DNA from: Cupriavidus taiwanensis LMG 19424
Lineage (GTDB): Bacteria > Pseudomonadota > Gammaproteobacteria > Burkholderiales > Burkholderiaceae
DNA length: 64,000 nucleotides
Assembly (NCBI RefSeq): GCF_000069785.1
Contig: NC_010530.1
Coordinates: 1,854,001-1,918,000, forward strand
Reading direction: 5' to 3'
Below the pieces are notes generated by a model that was given only the letters and a program-made list of their open reading frames with translations, was not told the DNA's origin and ran no database searches. How positions within the stretch are numbered: position 1 is the first letter of the stretch; each line of letters opens with the position of its first letter. This document shows positions 23,758 to 32,597 of the stretch, in pieces. The position numbers and the translations under genes are program-made.

Positions 23758-24720
23758 TCAGGCAGGCTGGATATTGGCCTTTTCCGCCACGCGCTTGAAG
23801 CGCTGGTATTCCGCGCGCTGGAAGTCGCCCAACTCGCCAAGCGCCTTGCTCAGGAACGTACCCGCGCGCTTGGCCTGGTACGCCTTGGCCTCTTCCGTCT
23901 TCTGGGCGGCCGCAATTGCCGCGGCAAGCTCCTTGAGCTTGTCTTGCGGGGTGCCGGCCTTCATCGAGAACGACGACCACACATAGGACTCGAAGTCCGC
24001 ATAGCCTGCCTCCTTCATGGTCAGGACATCGGGCAGAAGCTTGTCGCGCACCGCGCCGGTGATGGCGAGCACGCGCAGCTTGCCGGCCTTTGCCATGGGC
24101 GCGATACCGGTGATGTCGTTCAGCGCGATATCCAGCCGGTTGCCGACCAGGTCCGTCACCATGGGTGCTCCGCCCTTGTAGGGCACGGGCGTGGTCTTGA
24201 TGCCGGTGGCCTGGGCCAGCCACTCGCCGACCAGCCGGTAGCCCTCGGAATAGTTGCCCACTGAAATCGGCTTGCCGCTGGCCTTGTAGCGGGCAACCAC
24301 GTCCGCAATGGTGTGGTAGGGCGAATCATTGCCGGTCACAAAGGCCGCTGCGGAGATCGCCAGGCCGTGCAGCGGCACCAGGTCCTTGAACGGGTCGTAG
24401 CCGAGGTTCTTCACCATCACCGGATTCACCGCGATCAGCGAGTTGCTGCCGAGCAGGATGGTGTTGCCGTCCGCGGGCTCGGACAGCACGGTGCGTACGG
24501 CGATCAGGCCGCTGGCCCCGGGCTTGTTTTCCACCACGATCGGACGCCCCAGTGCCTTGCCGATCTGCTCGGCGTAAAAGCGCGCGCCCTCGTCCGAGCC
24601 GCTGCCCGCCGTGAACGGCACGATCACGCGAATCACCTTGCCCTGCGCTCGCGCGATGCAGGGAAATCCCAGCGCTGCCGCGCCCGCCAGCAGGGTGGCG
24701 CCAAATTGTCTGCGTTGCAT
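23758..24720 (-). CDS. Bug-type tripartite tricarboxylate transporter receptor (TctC-like)
   Basis: A 320-residue periplasmic receptor. The signal peptide MQRRQFGATLLAGAAALGF ends near CIARAQ; the mature protein opens KVIRVIVPFTAGSGSDEGAR. Bug landmarks are VVENKPGASGLIAV, GNTILLGSNSLIAVNP, VGNYSEGYRLVGEW and YKGGAPMVTDLVGNRLD. GGAGA precedes ATG 24720. It is encoded after an enoyl-CoA hydratase gene in the acyl-CoA operon, so it probably supplies the acid degraded there. Like the receptor at 13982 it has no adjacent tctAB genes. Confidence 0.93.
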   Translation of the reverse strand: MQRRQFGATLLAGAAALGFPCIARAQGKVIRVIVPFTAGSGSDEGARFYAEQIGKALGRPIVVENKPGASGLIAVRTVLSEPADGNTILLGSNSLIAVNPVMVKNLGYDPFKDLVPLHGLAISAAAFVTGNDSPYHTIADVVARYKASGKPISVGNYSEGYRLVGEWLAQATGIKTTPVPYKGGAPMVTDLVGNRLDIALNDITGIAPMAKAGKLRVLAITGAVRDKLLPDVLTMKEAGYADFESYVWSSFSMKAGTPQDKLKELAAAIAAAQKTEEAKAYQAKRAGTFLSKALGELGDFQRAEYQRFKRVAEKANIQPA

Positions 24721-24765
24721 GTCCTTGTCTCCGTTTGTCGAGGTTCCTTGCCTGCCCTGCAGGCG

Positions 24766-25548
24766 TCAGTCTGCAAAGACCGGGGGGCGCCTTTCCGCCA
24801 TGGCCCTCACCCCTTCGGCGATGTCCGGCCCGGCAAACTGGACGGCCTGCTCCGCGCTCTCGCGCGCGATCGCGTTGCGGATGTGGCTGAGCGAATCGGC
24901 TTTGAGCGTCTGGCGCGTCGACTGCAGCGCGCGCGGGGACGAGGTGGCCAGTTCGCGCGCCAGCGCAAGCGCCGCCGCTCGCACTTCGTCCCTGGGCACG
25001 ATGAAGTCCACCAGCCCCATCTCCCTGGCGCGGGCGCCGTCGACGCGGGTGCCGGTGTAGAGCATCCAGGCCGCCATCTGCTTGCCGATCAGCGCGGGCA
25101 GCGTGTACGAGAGCGCAAACCCGGGGTGAAAGCCGAGACGGTTGAAGTTGGCGGAAAAGCGGGCCTCTGTGCACGACACGCGAAAATCCGCCGCCAGCGC
25201 CAGGCCCAGGCCACCACCCACTGCCGGCCCCTCGATCGCCGCCACGATCGGCTTGCCGAAGCCGAAGATGCGCAAGGCCTCGAGGTAGATCGGATTGATG
25301 CGCGAGGCGCTGCGCGGCGCCGCGGCGCCGTCGCGCCGCGAAAAGTCCGCGCCCGCGCAGAACGCGCTGCCGCCCGCTTGCAGCAGCACCGCGCGGCAAG
25401 TCTTGTCGTCCTGCAGCCGGTCCAGCTCGTCAGCGATCCGGGCAATCATGTCGACATCGAAAAAGTTGTGCGGCGGGCGGTTCAGCTCAATGATGGCGAC
25501 ATGGCCATCGCGGCGGGTCAGGATGACCGTATCGGGCATATCAGACAT
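24766..25548 (-). CDS. Enoyl-CoA hydratase/isomerase (crotonase) family protein
   Basis: A 260-residue crotonase. The oxyanion-hole segments GGSAFCAGADFSRRD and GPAVGGGLGLALAADFRV are present, and the trimer-forming tail ends with RRPPVF. The second active-site Glu (E164-type) region reads ARFSANFNRLGFHPGFA; neither usual Glu is obvious, with Asn/Ser or Gly-Phe there. The reaction may therefore be isomerase- or hydrolase-like rather than classical hydration. The start overlaps the end of the acyl-CoA dehydrogenase gene by eight bases. Confidence 0.88.
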   Translation of the reverse strand: MSDMPDTVILTRRDGHVAIIELNRPPHNFFDVDMIARIADELDRLQDDKTCRAVLLQAGGSAFCAGADFSRRDGAAAPRSASRINPIYLEALRIFGFGKPIVAAIEGPAVGGGLGLALAADFRVSCTEARFSANFNRLGFHPGFALSYTLPALIGKQMAAWMLYTGTRVDGARAREMGLVDFIVPRDEVRAAALALARELATSSPRALQSTRQTLKADSLSHIRNAIARESAEQAVQFAGPDIAEGVRAMAERRPPVFAD

Positions 25549-26698
25549 GGGTTGCGCTCCTTGCTGCCGGCATGTAAGCGGCGTGAGGGGCAGCCGGGCT
25601 TGCCGAGGCGTCACCGCACGGTAGCGTGCGCGCCGTCAGGTGCGGCCAGAACTGCTCGGAGCCTGCCCGGATAAAGGCTTCGCCAAGGCGCTCGGCCCAT
25701 TCGGTGCTGGTGCCGGCCTCGGCGCGCCAGGCCCACAGGCGCCGGGTGGCGAAGTTCAGCGGATATTCGTAGGTGAAGCCGATGGCGCCATGGACCTGGT
25801 GCGCGATCGAGGCCCCCGTGCGGACCGCGTCGCTGGTCGTTACCTTGGCCACCGCGGCGCTGAATTCCGCCTGCGGCGCGCTGTGCTGGTGGATCGCAGG
25901 CAGGTCGCGCAACGCGGTGGCGGCCGCCGCATAGCTGCACGCCACCTCTCCGGCCAGCACGGCGAGCTGCTGCTGGATCGCCTGGTTCTTGCCGATGGGC
26001 TTGCCGAACTGCACGCGGTCCTGCACATACTGCACTGCCAGGTCGAGCGCGTATTCCAGCGCGCCCGTCAGCTGCGCGGCGATGGTGGCGGCGTAGAACA
26101 CCTCCAGCGGGCGGCTCAGGCCCGCAATGCCGGCAGCCAGCGCATGCGCCGCCGGTGCCTGGTCCAGCACCACCGTATCGGCCGGCAGCGATGCCGCATC
26201 GGCTTTCGGTTCGATCCGCACGCCGGGTCCGTTCGCGTCGACCAGGCACAGCTGACCCGCTGCCTCGATCACCAGCCAGTGGGCATGGCGCGCCCATTTC
26301 ACGGCGGTCATCGTGCCTGAGAGGGTGGCGGGCGTACCGGCTCCATGGTTCGTCCATACCAGTGACCGCGCCTGCGCGCCCGCTGCGAGGGCGAACACGG
26401 TGTCGGCTGCCAGGTCCAGCCCGCAGCGCGATGCCAGGTACTGGCCCACCACGGCCTGCGCCAGCGGCACCGGCGCCTGGGTGTAACCCACCTGGTAGAA
26501 AAGGGGCAACGCCTCGGGCCAGGACGCCTCGATCCCGCCGTGGGCCTCGCGGCACAGGATCTTGGTCATGCCGCTTTCGGCAATGGTTTGCCACAGCGCG
26601 CCGGCGAATGCGCCGGCCTCGACCGCCGTCAGCAGTTCGCGGCTCACCTCGTTGGCCAGCAGTCGCTTGACGGTCTCTTCAATCATGTTGTCGCTCAT
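25541..26698 (-). CDS. Acyl-CoA dehydrogenase family protein, divergent partner subunit
   Basis: A 385-residue, low-similarity member of the acyl-CoA dehydrogenase family. It has the C-terminal helix-bundle marks QDRVQFGKPIGKNQAIQQQLA and HQVHGAIGFTYEYPL, but the expected FAD/substrate segments of the middle domain are poorly conserved. No EGTSEIQ-like catalytic Glu motif is visible. It overlaps the next dehydrogenase gene by four bases (ATGA). Adjacent divergent pairs of this type often form alpha2-beta2 enzymes in which only one chain carries the catalytic base; that arrangement is inferred here. Confidence 0.85.
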   Translation of the reverse strand: MSDNMIEETVKRLLANEVSRELLTAVEAGAFAGALWQTIAESGMTKILCREAHGGIEASWPEALPLFYQVGYTQAPVPLAQAVVGQYLASRCGLDLAADTVFALAAGAQARSLVWTNHGAGTPATLSGTMTAVKWARHAHWLVIEAAGQLCLVDANGPGVRIEPKADAASLPADTVVLDQAPAAHALAAGIAGLSRPLEVFYAATIAAQLTGALEYALDLAVQYVQDRVQFGKPIGKNQAIQQQLAVLAGEVACSYAAAATALRDLPAIHQHSAPQAEFSAAVAKVTTSDAVRTGASIAHQVHGAIGFTYEYPLNFATRRLWAWRAEAGTSTEWAERLGEAFIRAGSEQFWPHLTARTLPCGDASASPAAPHAAYMPAARSATHV

Positions 26699-27834
26699 CG
26701 CAGCCCCAGTCCTTTCGCAATAATTCCGCGCAAAATCTCTCTCGTGCCCCCGCGCAGCGAGAACGACGGCGCCGCCAGCGTTACCAGGTTCAGCACCTGG
26801 TCGAACTCGCTGCCGTCGCCCAGCCGCTCGGGAAACACCTCATAGGCAATGTCGGGCAGCGACTGCTCCAGCAGCGCGCCCTGATCCTTGACGATGGAGG
26901 CGGCCAGCGACGGGTCCTGCCCCTCGGCCATCATCAGCGCGATGCCCTGCGACATCTGGCGCAAGGTGGCGTAGCGCGCAATCACCTTGCCGATGGCCAC
27001 GGCCTGCTGGCGGTTGCCTGTCTCCGCCGCATCGAGCATCTCCAGCAGCAGCTGCGTGCCGCTCAGGAAGCGCTCGGCGCCGGAGCGCTCGTACTTCAGC
27101 TCGTTGATGACCTGGCTCCAGCCCTTGCCTTCTTCACCGACGAGGTGGTCGTCGGGGACGAAGACATCGTCGAGGATCACCTCGTTGAAGATGCGCGTGC
27201 CCAGTTGCGACACGATCGGGCGCACGGTCACACCGGGGCGGTCCATCTCGATGAAGATCTGGCTCATACCGGCATGGCGGTCGTCGCCGCGCTCGCTGGT
27301 GCGCACCAGTGCCACCATGTAGTGCGCATGGTGGGCGCCCGACGTCCATACCTTGCGGCCATTGATCTTCCAGCCCCCTTCCACCTTGGTGCCGCGGGTA
27401 CGGATGGAGGCCAGGTCCGAGCCCGAGTCCGGCTCGCTCATGCCGATGCAGATAAAGGCCTCGCCGCGGCGGATCTGCGGAATGATTTTCGGAGCAAGCT
27501 GGTCGCGGCTGTAGCGGATCAGCAGCGGCCCCATCTGCCGGTCCGCGGCCCAGTGCGCGCCCATTGGCGCGCCGACGGCCAGTAGTTCTTCCAGCATCAC
27601 ATAGCGCTCCAGCATGCTCTTGCCGCCGCCGCCGACGTCGGTCGGCCAGGTCATCCCAAGCCAGCCCTGCTCGCCCATCTTTTTCGAGAACTCGGGGTCG
27701 CGCCCGGCCCAGTTGTGCGCACGCTCGACGCGGGAATACCGGGTCATGTGCGCTTTGGCAAACGCCCTGGCCTCCGCGCGGAGCGCTTCGCATTCCGGCG
27801 GCAAGTCGCCTACCGTGATGTGCAACGTATCCAT
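26695..27834 (-). CDS. Acyl-CoA dehydrogenase family flavoprotein, probable catalytic subunit
   Basis: A 379-residue acyl-CoA dehydrogenase with clear middle-domain marks (ICIGMSEPDSGSDLAS, GRKVWTSGAHHAHY) and the C-terminal RGGTREILRGIIAKGLGL segment typical of FadE-type enzymes. ATG 27834 is chosen by family fit; the open frame continues into the divergent promoter region. First gene of the operon that goes on to the second dehydrogenase, the crotonase and the Bug receptor. It lies 90 bases from the divergent CoA-transferase, which would supply its acyl-CoA substrate. Confidence 0.92.
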   Translation of the reverse strand: MDTLHITVGDLPPECEALRAEARAFAKAHMTRYSRVERAHNWAGRDPEFSKKMGEQGWLGMTWPTDVGGGGKSMLERYVMLEELLAVGAPMGAHWAADRQMGPLLIRYSRDQLAPKIIPQIRRGEAFICIGMSEPDSGSDLASIRTRGTKVEGGWKINGRKVWTSGAHHAHYMVALVRTSERGDDRHAGMSQIFIEMDRPGVTVRPIVSQLGTRIFNEVILDDVFVPDDHLVGEEGKGWSQVINELKYERSGAERFLSGTQLLLEMLDAAETGNRQQAVAIGKVIARYATLRQMSQGIALMMAEGQDPSLAASIVKDQGALLEQSLPDIAYEVFPERLGDGSEFDQVLNLVTLAAPSFSLRGGTREILRGIIAKGLGLR

Positions 27835-27846
27835 GTTTATCCTTAC

Positions 27847-27864
27847 TTGCTTGCGAACAAGCAA
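27847..27864. promoter_or_regulatory. Inverted repeat in the divergent dehydrogenase/CoA-transferase promoter
   Basis: TTGCTTG and CAAGCAA (perfect 7-base arms) around CGAA, 13-30 bases from the dehydrogenase start and about 61 bases from the CoA-transferase start. The size and place suit a TetR-type operator controlling both directions; the TetR gene at 22997-23605 is the obvious candidate. Confidence 0.6.
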
Positions 27865-27924
27865 CACTTTATAGTGAACCCATCGAATCCGCTCTAGGTA
27901 ATTACGAGGAGAAGCCAGTCCACC

Positions 27925-29112
27925 ATGAAAGCAAGCGACACGACCGACCCGACCCAACCGCAAGCCGCCGCGCCGCGAGGCCCGCTTGCCGGTATCCGCG
28001 TGCTGGACCTGACCGCCGTGGTGCTGGGTCCGGTGGCGACCCAGGTACTGGCCGACTACGGCGCGGAGGTGATCAAGGTAGAGCCGCCCGAGGGCGACCT
28101 GATGCGTGCCAACGGCGTAAGCCGCACGCCCGGCATGAGCTCGACCTTCATGAATATCAACCGCAACAAGAGTTCGGTCTGCATCGACCTGAAGACGGAG
28201 CAAGGCAAGGCGCAGTTGCGCCATCTGATTGCCCGCTGCGACGTGCTGGTGCACAACATCCGCGTCAAGGCGATCCAGCGGCTGGGCTTTGACTACGATG
28301 CGGTGGCACGGATCAACCCGGACATCATCTATTGCGCCGCCACGGGCTTTGGCGAGGGTGGCGCCTTTGCCGGCCAGCCCGCCTTCGACGACATTATTCA
28401 GGGGGCCTGCGGCCTGGCCCATCTGGTGGGCCACGAGAGCGGCGTGCCCGACTATCCGCCCACGCTATTGGCCGACAAGATCGCCGGCCTGGCCACGGCC
28501 AACGCCATCCTCGGCGCACTGGTGCACAAGGCCCGCACCGGCGAAGGCCAGTACGTGGAGGTGCCGATGTTCGAGACCATGGTCGCCTTTACCATGACCG
28601 AACACCTGGGCGGCCATGGGTTCCATCCGCCCATCGGCGATGCCGGCTATGCGCGGCTGCTCAAGGGCGGGCGCAAGCCCTCGCCGACAAGGGATGGCTA
28701 TATCGCCGTGCTGCCCTACACCGAGCAGCACTGGAAGGCCTTCTTCCACCGCTTCGGGCGCGGCGAGTTCATCGACCGGTTCAATATCAGCAGCCGCATA
28801 GAGCGCAACAAGAACATCCAGGCCATCTACGCGGAGTTGCGCAAGATCACCGCGCAATACACCACCCGTGAAATGATGGACGTTTGCCGGGAGATGGACA
28901 TCCCGGTCGCGGAGATGTACTCGATCCACACCATCCAGAACCATCCCCAGGTGCAGAGCACAGGCTTGTTCCAAACCATGACGCACCCCACTGAAGGCGA
29001 AGTGGTGACGACCAGGCCGACAGCGCTTTTTTCGAGAACGCCTGCCTCCATCTATAAGGCCGCTCCCAATCTGGGCGAGGATACCGAGCGTATCCTGAAC
29101 CCCGCGCCGTGA
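27925..29112 (+). CDS. CaiB/BaiF family (family III) CoA-transferase
   Basis: A 395-residue CoA-transferase: GIRVLDLTAVVLGPVATQVLADYGAEVIK (split CaiB opening), INRNKSSVCIDLK, GQPAFDDIIQGACGLA and LLADKIAGL with D184 in the catalytic-Asp position. Its own start lies 90 bases from the divergent acyl-CoA dehydrogenase operon, with an inverted repeat between. ACGAGGAGAAG lies shortly upstream of ATG 27925. It probably activates the acid that the dehydrogenase pair and crotonase then process. Only 33% or so likeness to the other CaiB protein is suggested by eye; they are not recent duplicates. Confidence 0.93.
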   Translation: MKASDTTDPTQPQAAAPRGPLAGIRVLDLTAVVLGPVATQVLADYGAEVIKVEPPEGDLMRANGVSRTPGMSSTFMNINRNKSSVCIDLKTEQGKAQLRHLIARCDVLVHNIRVKAIQRLGFDYDAVARINPDIIYCAATGFGEGGAFAGQPAFDDIIQGACGLAHLVGHESGVPDYPPTLLADKIAGLATANAILGALVHKARTGEGQYVEVPMFETMVAFTMTEHLGGHGFHPPIGDAGYARLLKGGRKPSPTRDGYIAVLPYTEQHWKAFFHRFGRGEFIDRFNISSRIERNKNIQAIYAELRKITAQYTTREMMDVCREMDIPVAEMYSIHTIQNHPQVQSTGLFQTMTHPTEGEVVTTRPTALFSRTPASIYKAAPNLGEDTERILNPAP

Positions 29113-29278
29113 CGCAATGGAAGGATCGGACAACGCTCGCACTCAGGGCAGTGCCAGCCTGTCATGCGGCGCCGGGCAGCGTTAGCGGGCGCTGGCGTCC
29201 CTGGGCGCGCTGCCGGCAGACCTGGCCCAGCCTGCCGGCACGCCCGGACGAAGGCCGCACCCGCCGACAGGCCGGAGA

Positions 29279-31489
29279 CTAATTCCGCGTCAACACCCGC
29301 ACCGGCCCGCGCCGGTCCAGCACGTCGACCACCACGCGCTCGCCGGAACGCCGCACCGCCACGTCGGCGCTGCCGCCACCGACCCCCAGGTTGCGGAACA
29401 CCACCTCGTCCAGGAACGGGGGCAGCGACGGGTTCTCGAAGGTGATGGCCGGCTCCTGCGTGTCGAAGTCCAGCCCGAGGCAGGCCTGCAGCATCAGCAG
29501 CGGCGCCGCCGCGGCCCAGGCCTGTGGCGCGCATGCTACCGGATAGAAGGTCGGCCCCTGGCTGCGCTGGCGCGAGAAGCCGCAGAACAGCTCGGGCAGG
29601 CGACGCAGGTCGATATAGCTGGAGGCCGCGAACAGGCCCTCGAAAATGCGGCTGGCCTCCTGGTGGTAGCCGTAGCGCGCCATGCCCGCCGCGATCAGTG
29701 CATTGTCGTGGGGCCATACCGAGCCGTTGTGGTAGCTCATCGGGTTGAAGCGCGCCGCGTCCGCGGCGACGGTGCGTATGCCCCAGCCGCAGAATGACGT
29801 GCTCTGCATCAGCGCGGCCACCACGGACGGCACGCGCTCCGGCAGCGCGATGCCGGTATAGAGCGTATGTCCCGCGTTGGAGGCGCGGACGCGGCACGGC
29901 TGCTTGCTGCCATCCAGCGCCAGCACATAGGTGCCAAGCGCCGGATCATAGAACCGCGCGTCGAAGGCGTCGCGCAGCACTTCCGCCCTGGCGGCATAGC
30001 GGGCCGCGCCCTCGCTGTCGTCCAGCGCCGCGCATATCTGCGCCGCGGCCTGCCACGCGCCATAGGCGTAGGCCTGGACTTCGGCCAGCGCGATCGGGCC
30101 GGCGGCGAGCCGCCCGTCCTCGTGGAACACCGAATCGCGGCTGTCTTTCCATCCCTGGTTGATCAGGCCCTCCGGCGACAGCCGGCCGTATTCGACGAAC
30201 AGGTCGCCATCGCGGTCGCCATGATCGCTGATCCAGCCCAGCGCGGCCCGCAGCCGCGGCCACAAGCCGCGGATGGTGTCGAGGTCGCCGGTGCGCCGCA
30301 GATACGCGCCCGCCAGCAGCACGAACAGCGGCGTGGCGTCGACGCTGCCGTAGTACAGCGCGAACGGCACCTCGCCTAGGCGGGCCATTTCGCCATGGCG
30401 CATCTCGTGCAGGATCTTGCCTGGCTCGGCATCGGCGCCGGGGTCGACCGATTCGGCCTGCATCGCGGCAAGGTACTGCAACACGCCGCGGGCAATCTCG
30501 GGATCGAGCCATAGCGTCTGCAACGCGGTGATCAGCGCATCCCTGCCGAACACCGTGCTGAACCACGGGATGCCGGCATACGGGTAAGGCCCATGCACGG
30601 TGTTGGTCAGCAGCATGTACAGGTCGGAGACGCTGCGCCGCGCGACTTCGTTAAACAGCTCATTCGACGTGCTGATCGACGCCGCACGCCCCGACGAGCG
30701 TCGCAGCTCGCGCCTCGACTGCAGCAGCGCACCCAGAAAGGACTGGCTCTCGCGCTCTTCCCGGTCCACCGACTTGCAACGGATTTCCATGCGCAGCAGC
30801 TGCATGCACGAGGGCTTGAGCAGCAGCGTGAAGCTGGCACGGCTGCCGCTCAGCGCCTGCGGCACAGGATCGAACGAGAGGCGGGTTTCGCGCAGCGCCT
30901 GGTCCAGCCCGGTATAGCTCAGCGTGACCGCGGCGTTTTCGACTTGCGGTGCGTGCAGGGTGCCGCGCCGCAACCGCTGCGTGCCGCGCACTTCGAACAG
31001 GTCGGCAAAGTCCGCATCGAAGGCAATGTCGATGCACACGCGCCGCGGCCGGTCGTCGAAGTTGCGCACGCTCAGCCGTTCATAGCAGGCGCCGTTCCAC
31101 AGGAAGCGCGACCGGCGCAGGTGGATCAGGTCATGCTCCAGCCATAGTCCGCCCTCCTGGTCGAACAGGTCCGGATTGGTCAGGTCGCACGTCAGCGCGG
31201 CATTGTCGTCGCGCAGCGTGGACGACAGCAGCATCGGGCGCTGGCCTTCCACCGTCAGGCGCAGGAAGGACAGATGGCGGGTATCGAAATGGAACAGCCC
31301 CTCCGGGCTGCCCGGCGCGCCGATTGCGTCGCCGTTATGGTCGAACAGCGCAAAGGTGTCGCCATGCTTGAGCGTGCGCGGGCGCCGCTCCTGCAGCGAC
31401 GCGGCTGCGGGAATATAGAACTGCGCAACGTCGCCGGCGCCGGCGACCGCCACCGAGCGGTTGGGATGTTCCGTGGAATCCGCAGGCAT
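29279..31489 (-). CDS. Glycogen debranching N-terminal-domain / amylo-alpha-1,6-glucosidase-like protein
   Basis: A 736-residue protein of the bacterial debranching-enzyme type. The N-terminal beta domain (about 30-230) contains HGDTFALFDHNGDAIG, GLFHFDTRHLS and the DNAALTCDLTNPD segment. The C-terminal (alpha/alpha)6 barrel (about 300-680) has PWFSTVFGRDALITALQTLW, NQGWKDSRDSVFHEDGR and SYHNGSVWPHDNALIA, where the likely acidic catalytic residues lie. GGAGGA precedes ATG 31489. It follows a GT4 glycosyltransferase gene by 31 bases. Such pairs act on storage or stress-related glucans; the true substrate is not known. Confidence 0.9.
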   Translation of the reverse strand: MPADSTEHPNRSVAVAGAGDVAQFYIPAAASLQERRPRTLKHGDTFALFDHNGDAIGAPGSPEGLFHFDTRHLSFLRLTVEGQRPMLLSSTLRDDNAALTCDLTNPDLFDQEGGLWLEHDLIHLRRSRFLWNGACYERLSVRNFDDRPRRVCIDIAFDADFADLFEVRGTQRLRRGTLHAPQVENAAVTLSYTGLDQALRETRLSFDPVPQALSGSRASFTLLLKPSCMQLLRMEIRCKSVDREERESQSFLGALLQSRRELRRSSGRAASISTSNELFNEVARRSVSDLYMLLTNTVHGPYPYAGIPWFSTVFGRDALITALQTLWLDPEIARGVLQYLAAMQAESVDPGADAEPGKILHEMRHGEMARLGEVPFALYYGSVDATPLFVLLAGAYLRRTGDLDTIRGLWPRLRAALGWISDHGDRDGDLFVEYGRLSPEGLINQGWKDSRDSVFHEDGRLAAGPIALAEVQAYAYGAWQAAAQICAALDDSEGAARYAARAEVLRDAFDARFYDPALGTYVLALDGSKQPCRVRASNAGHTLYTGIALPERVPSVVAALMQSTSFCGWGIRTVAADAARFNPMSYHNGSVWPHDNALIAAGMARYGYHQEASRIFEGLFAASSYIDLRRLPELFCGFSRQRSQGPTFYPVACAPQAWAAAAPLLMLQACLGLDFDTQEPAITFENPSLPPFLDEVVFRNLGVGGGSADVAVRRSGERVVVDVLDRRGPVRVLTRN

Positions 31490-31520
31490 GAGGAGTTCCT
31501 CCAGCAGGAGTCGTGATGGG

Positions 31521-32597
31521 TTACGCGAGCGCCAGTCCGCCGGCCTCGCCATGTGCCTCGCCGGCGTCGCCGGGGTCTGGCAGGCCCAGGTAGATGCGCA
31601 CGTAGTCGCGCGCCATCCGCTCGGCGGTAAAGCGCGCCTCGAACGCGGCGCGCACGCCGGCGCGCGGCAGCCTTGCCACGTTGTCGACGGCGGCCACCGC
31701 TTCGTCGACGCTGTGCACGACATAGCCGCTCACGCCGGCCTCGATCACCTCCGGCACCGAGCCGCAGGCGAACGCAATCACCGGCGTGCCGCAGGCCATG
31801 GCCTCGATCATCACCAGGCCGAACGGCTCGGGCCATGCGATCGGGAACAGCAGCGCGCGCGCGTTGCCAAGGAAGGCCGATTTGGCGGACTCGTCGATTT
31901 CACCGACGTACTCGACGTTGGGGTGCGCCGCCACCAGCGGACGGATCACCTTCTGCCAGTAGGCGCGGTCGATACGGTCCACCTTGGCCGCCATCTTCAG
32001 CGGCAATCCCGCTCGCTCGGCAACCTCGATGGCGTGGTCGGGACGCTTCTCCGGCGAGATGCGGCCGAGGAATGCCAGGTAATCGCCCGCGGGATTGGCG
32101 CAGTAGTCCAGCACAGTCGCGGGAATGCCGTGGTGCACCGTACCCACCCAGTTGACCGGTGGCATCGGCGCGCGCTGCGCATCGGAAACCGACACCAGCG
32201 GAAACTGCCGGAAATGCGTGTAGAAGGTCCGCAGTTCAGGCAGGTCCAGCCGGCCGTGCAAGGTTGTCAGCGCCCGCACGGGCAGGCGCCGCAGCAGCGG
32301 GAATTGCAGCATGTCGATATGGAAATGCAGGACGTCGAAGCGCGTGGCGGCCGCCATCACGCGGTCCAGCATCATCACGTAGTAGGGCAGATGGTCGCCG
32401 GCGCCGGCATGGCGCAGTGCCATGTCGCAGCAAGGCACCAGCTCGGCACGCGTGGCCGAGTCACCGCTGGCGAACAGCGTGACCTCGTGGCCCTGGCGCA
32501 CCAGTTCTTCCGTCAGGTAAGACACGATGCGCTCGGTTCCGCCATACAGGCTCGGCGGACAGCGCTCGGCGAGTGGTGCAATCTGCGCAATCTTCAT
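31521..32597 (-). CDS. Glycosyltransferase family 4 protein
   Basis: A 358-residue GT-B glycosyltransferase. The N-terminal acceptor domain opens MKIAQIAPLAERCPPSLYGGTERIV (typical GT4 start with the GGTER loop). The C-terminal donor domain has FLGRISPEKRPDHAI and the nucleotide-sugar signature EPFGLVMIEAMACGTPVIA with the conserved E-x7-E. GGGGGGA precedes ATG 32597; the open frame upstream is not supported. It is co-transcribed with the debranching-type enzyme, suggesting synthesis and trimming of one glucan or glycoside. Confidence 0.92.
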   Translation of the reverse strand: MKIAQIAPLAERCPPSLYGGTERIVSYLTEELVRQGHEVTLFASGDSATRAELVPCCDMALRHAGAGDHLPYYVMMLDRVMAAATRFDVLHFHIDMLQFPLLRRLPVRALTTLHGRLDLPELRTFYTHFRQFPLVSVSDAQRAPMPPVNWVGTVHHGIPATVLDYCANPAGDYLAFLGRISPEKRPDHAIEVAERAGLPLKMAAKVDRIDRAYWQKVIRPLVAAHPNVEYVGEIDESAKSAFLGNARALLFPIAWPEPFGLVMIEAMACGTPVIAFACGSVPEVIEAGVSGYVVHSVDEAVAAVDNVARLPRAGVRAAFEARFTAERMARDYVRIYLGLPDPGDAGEAHGEAGGLALA

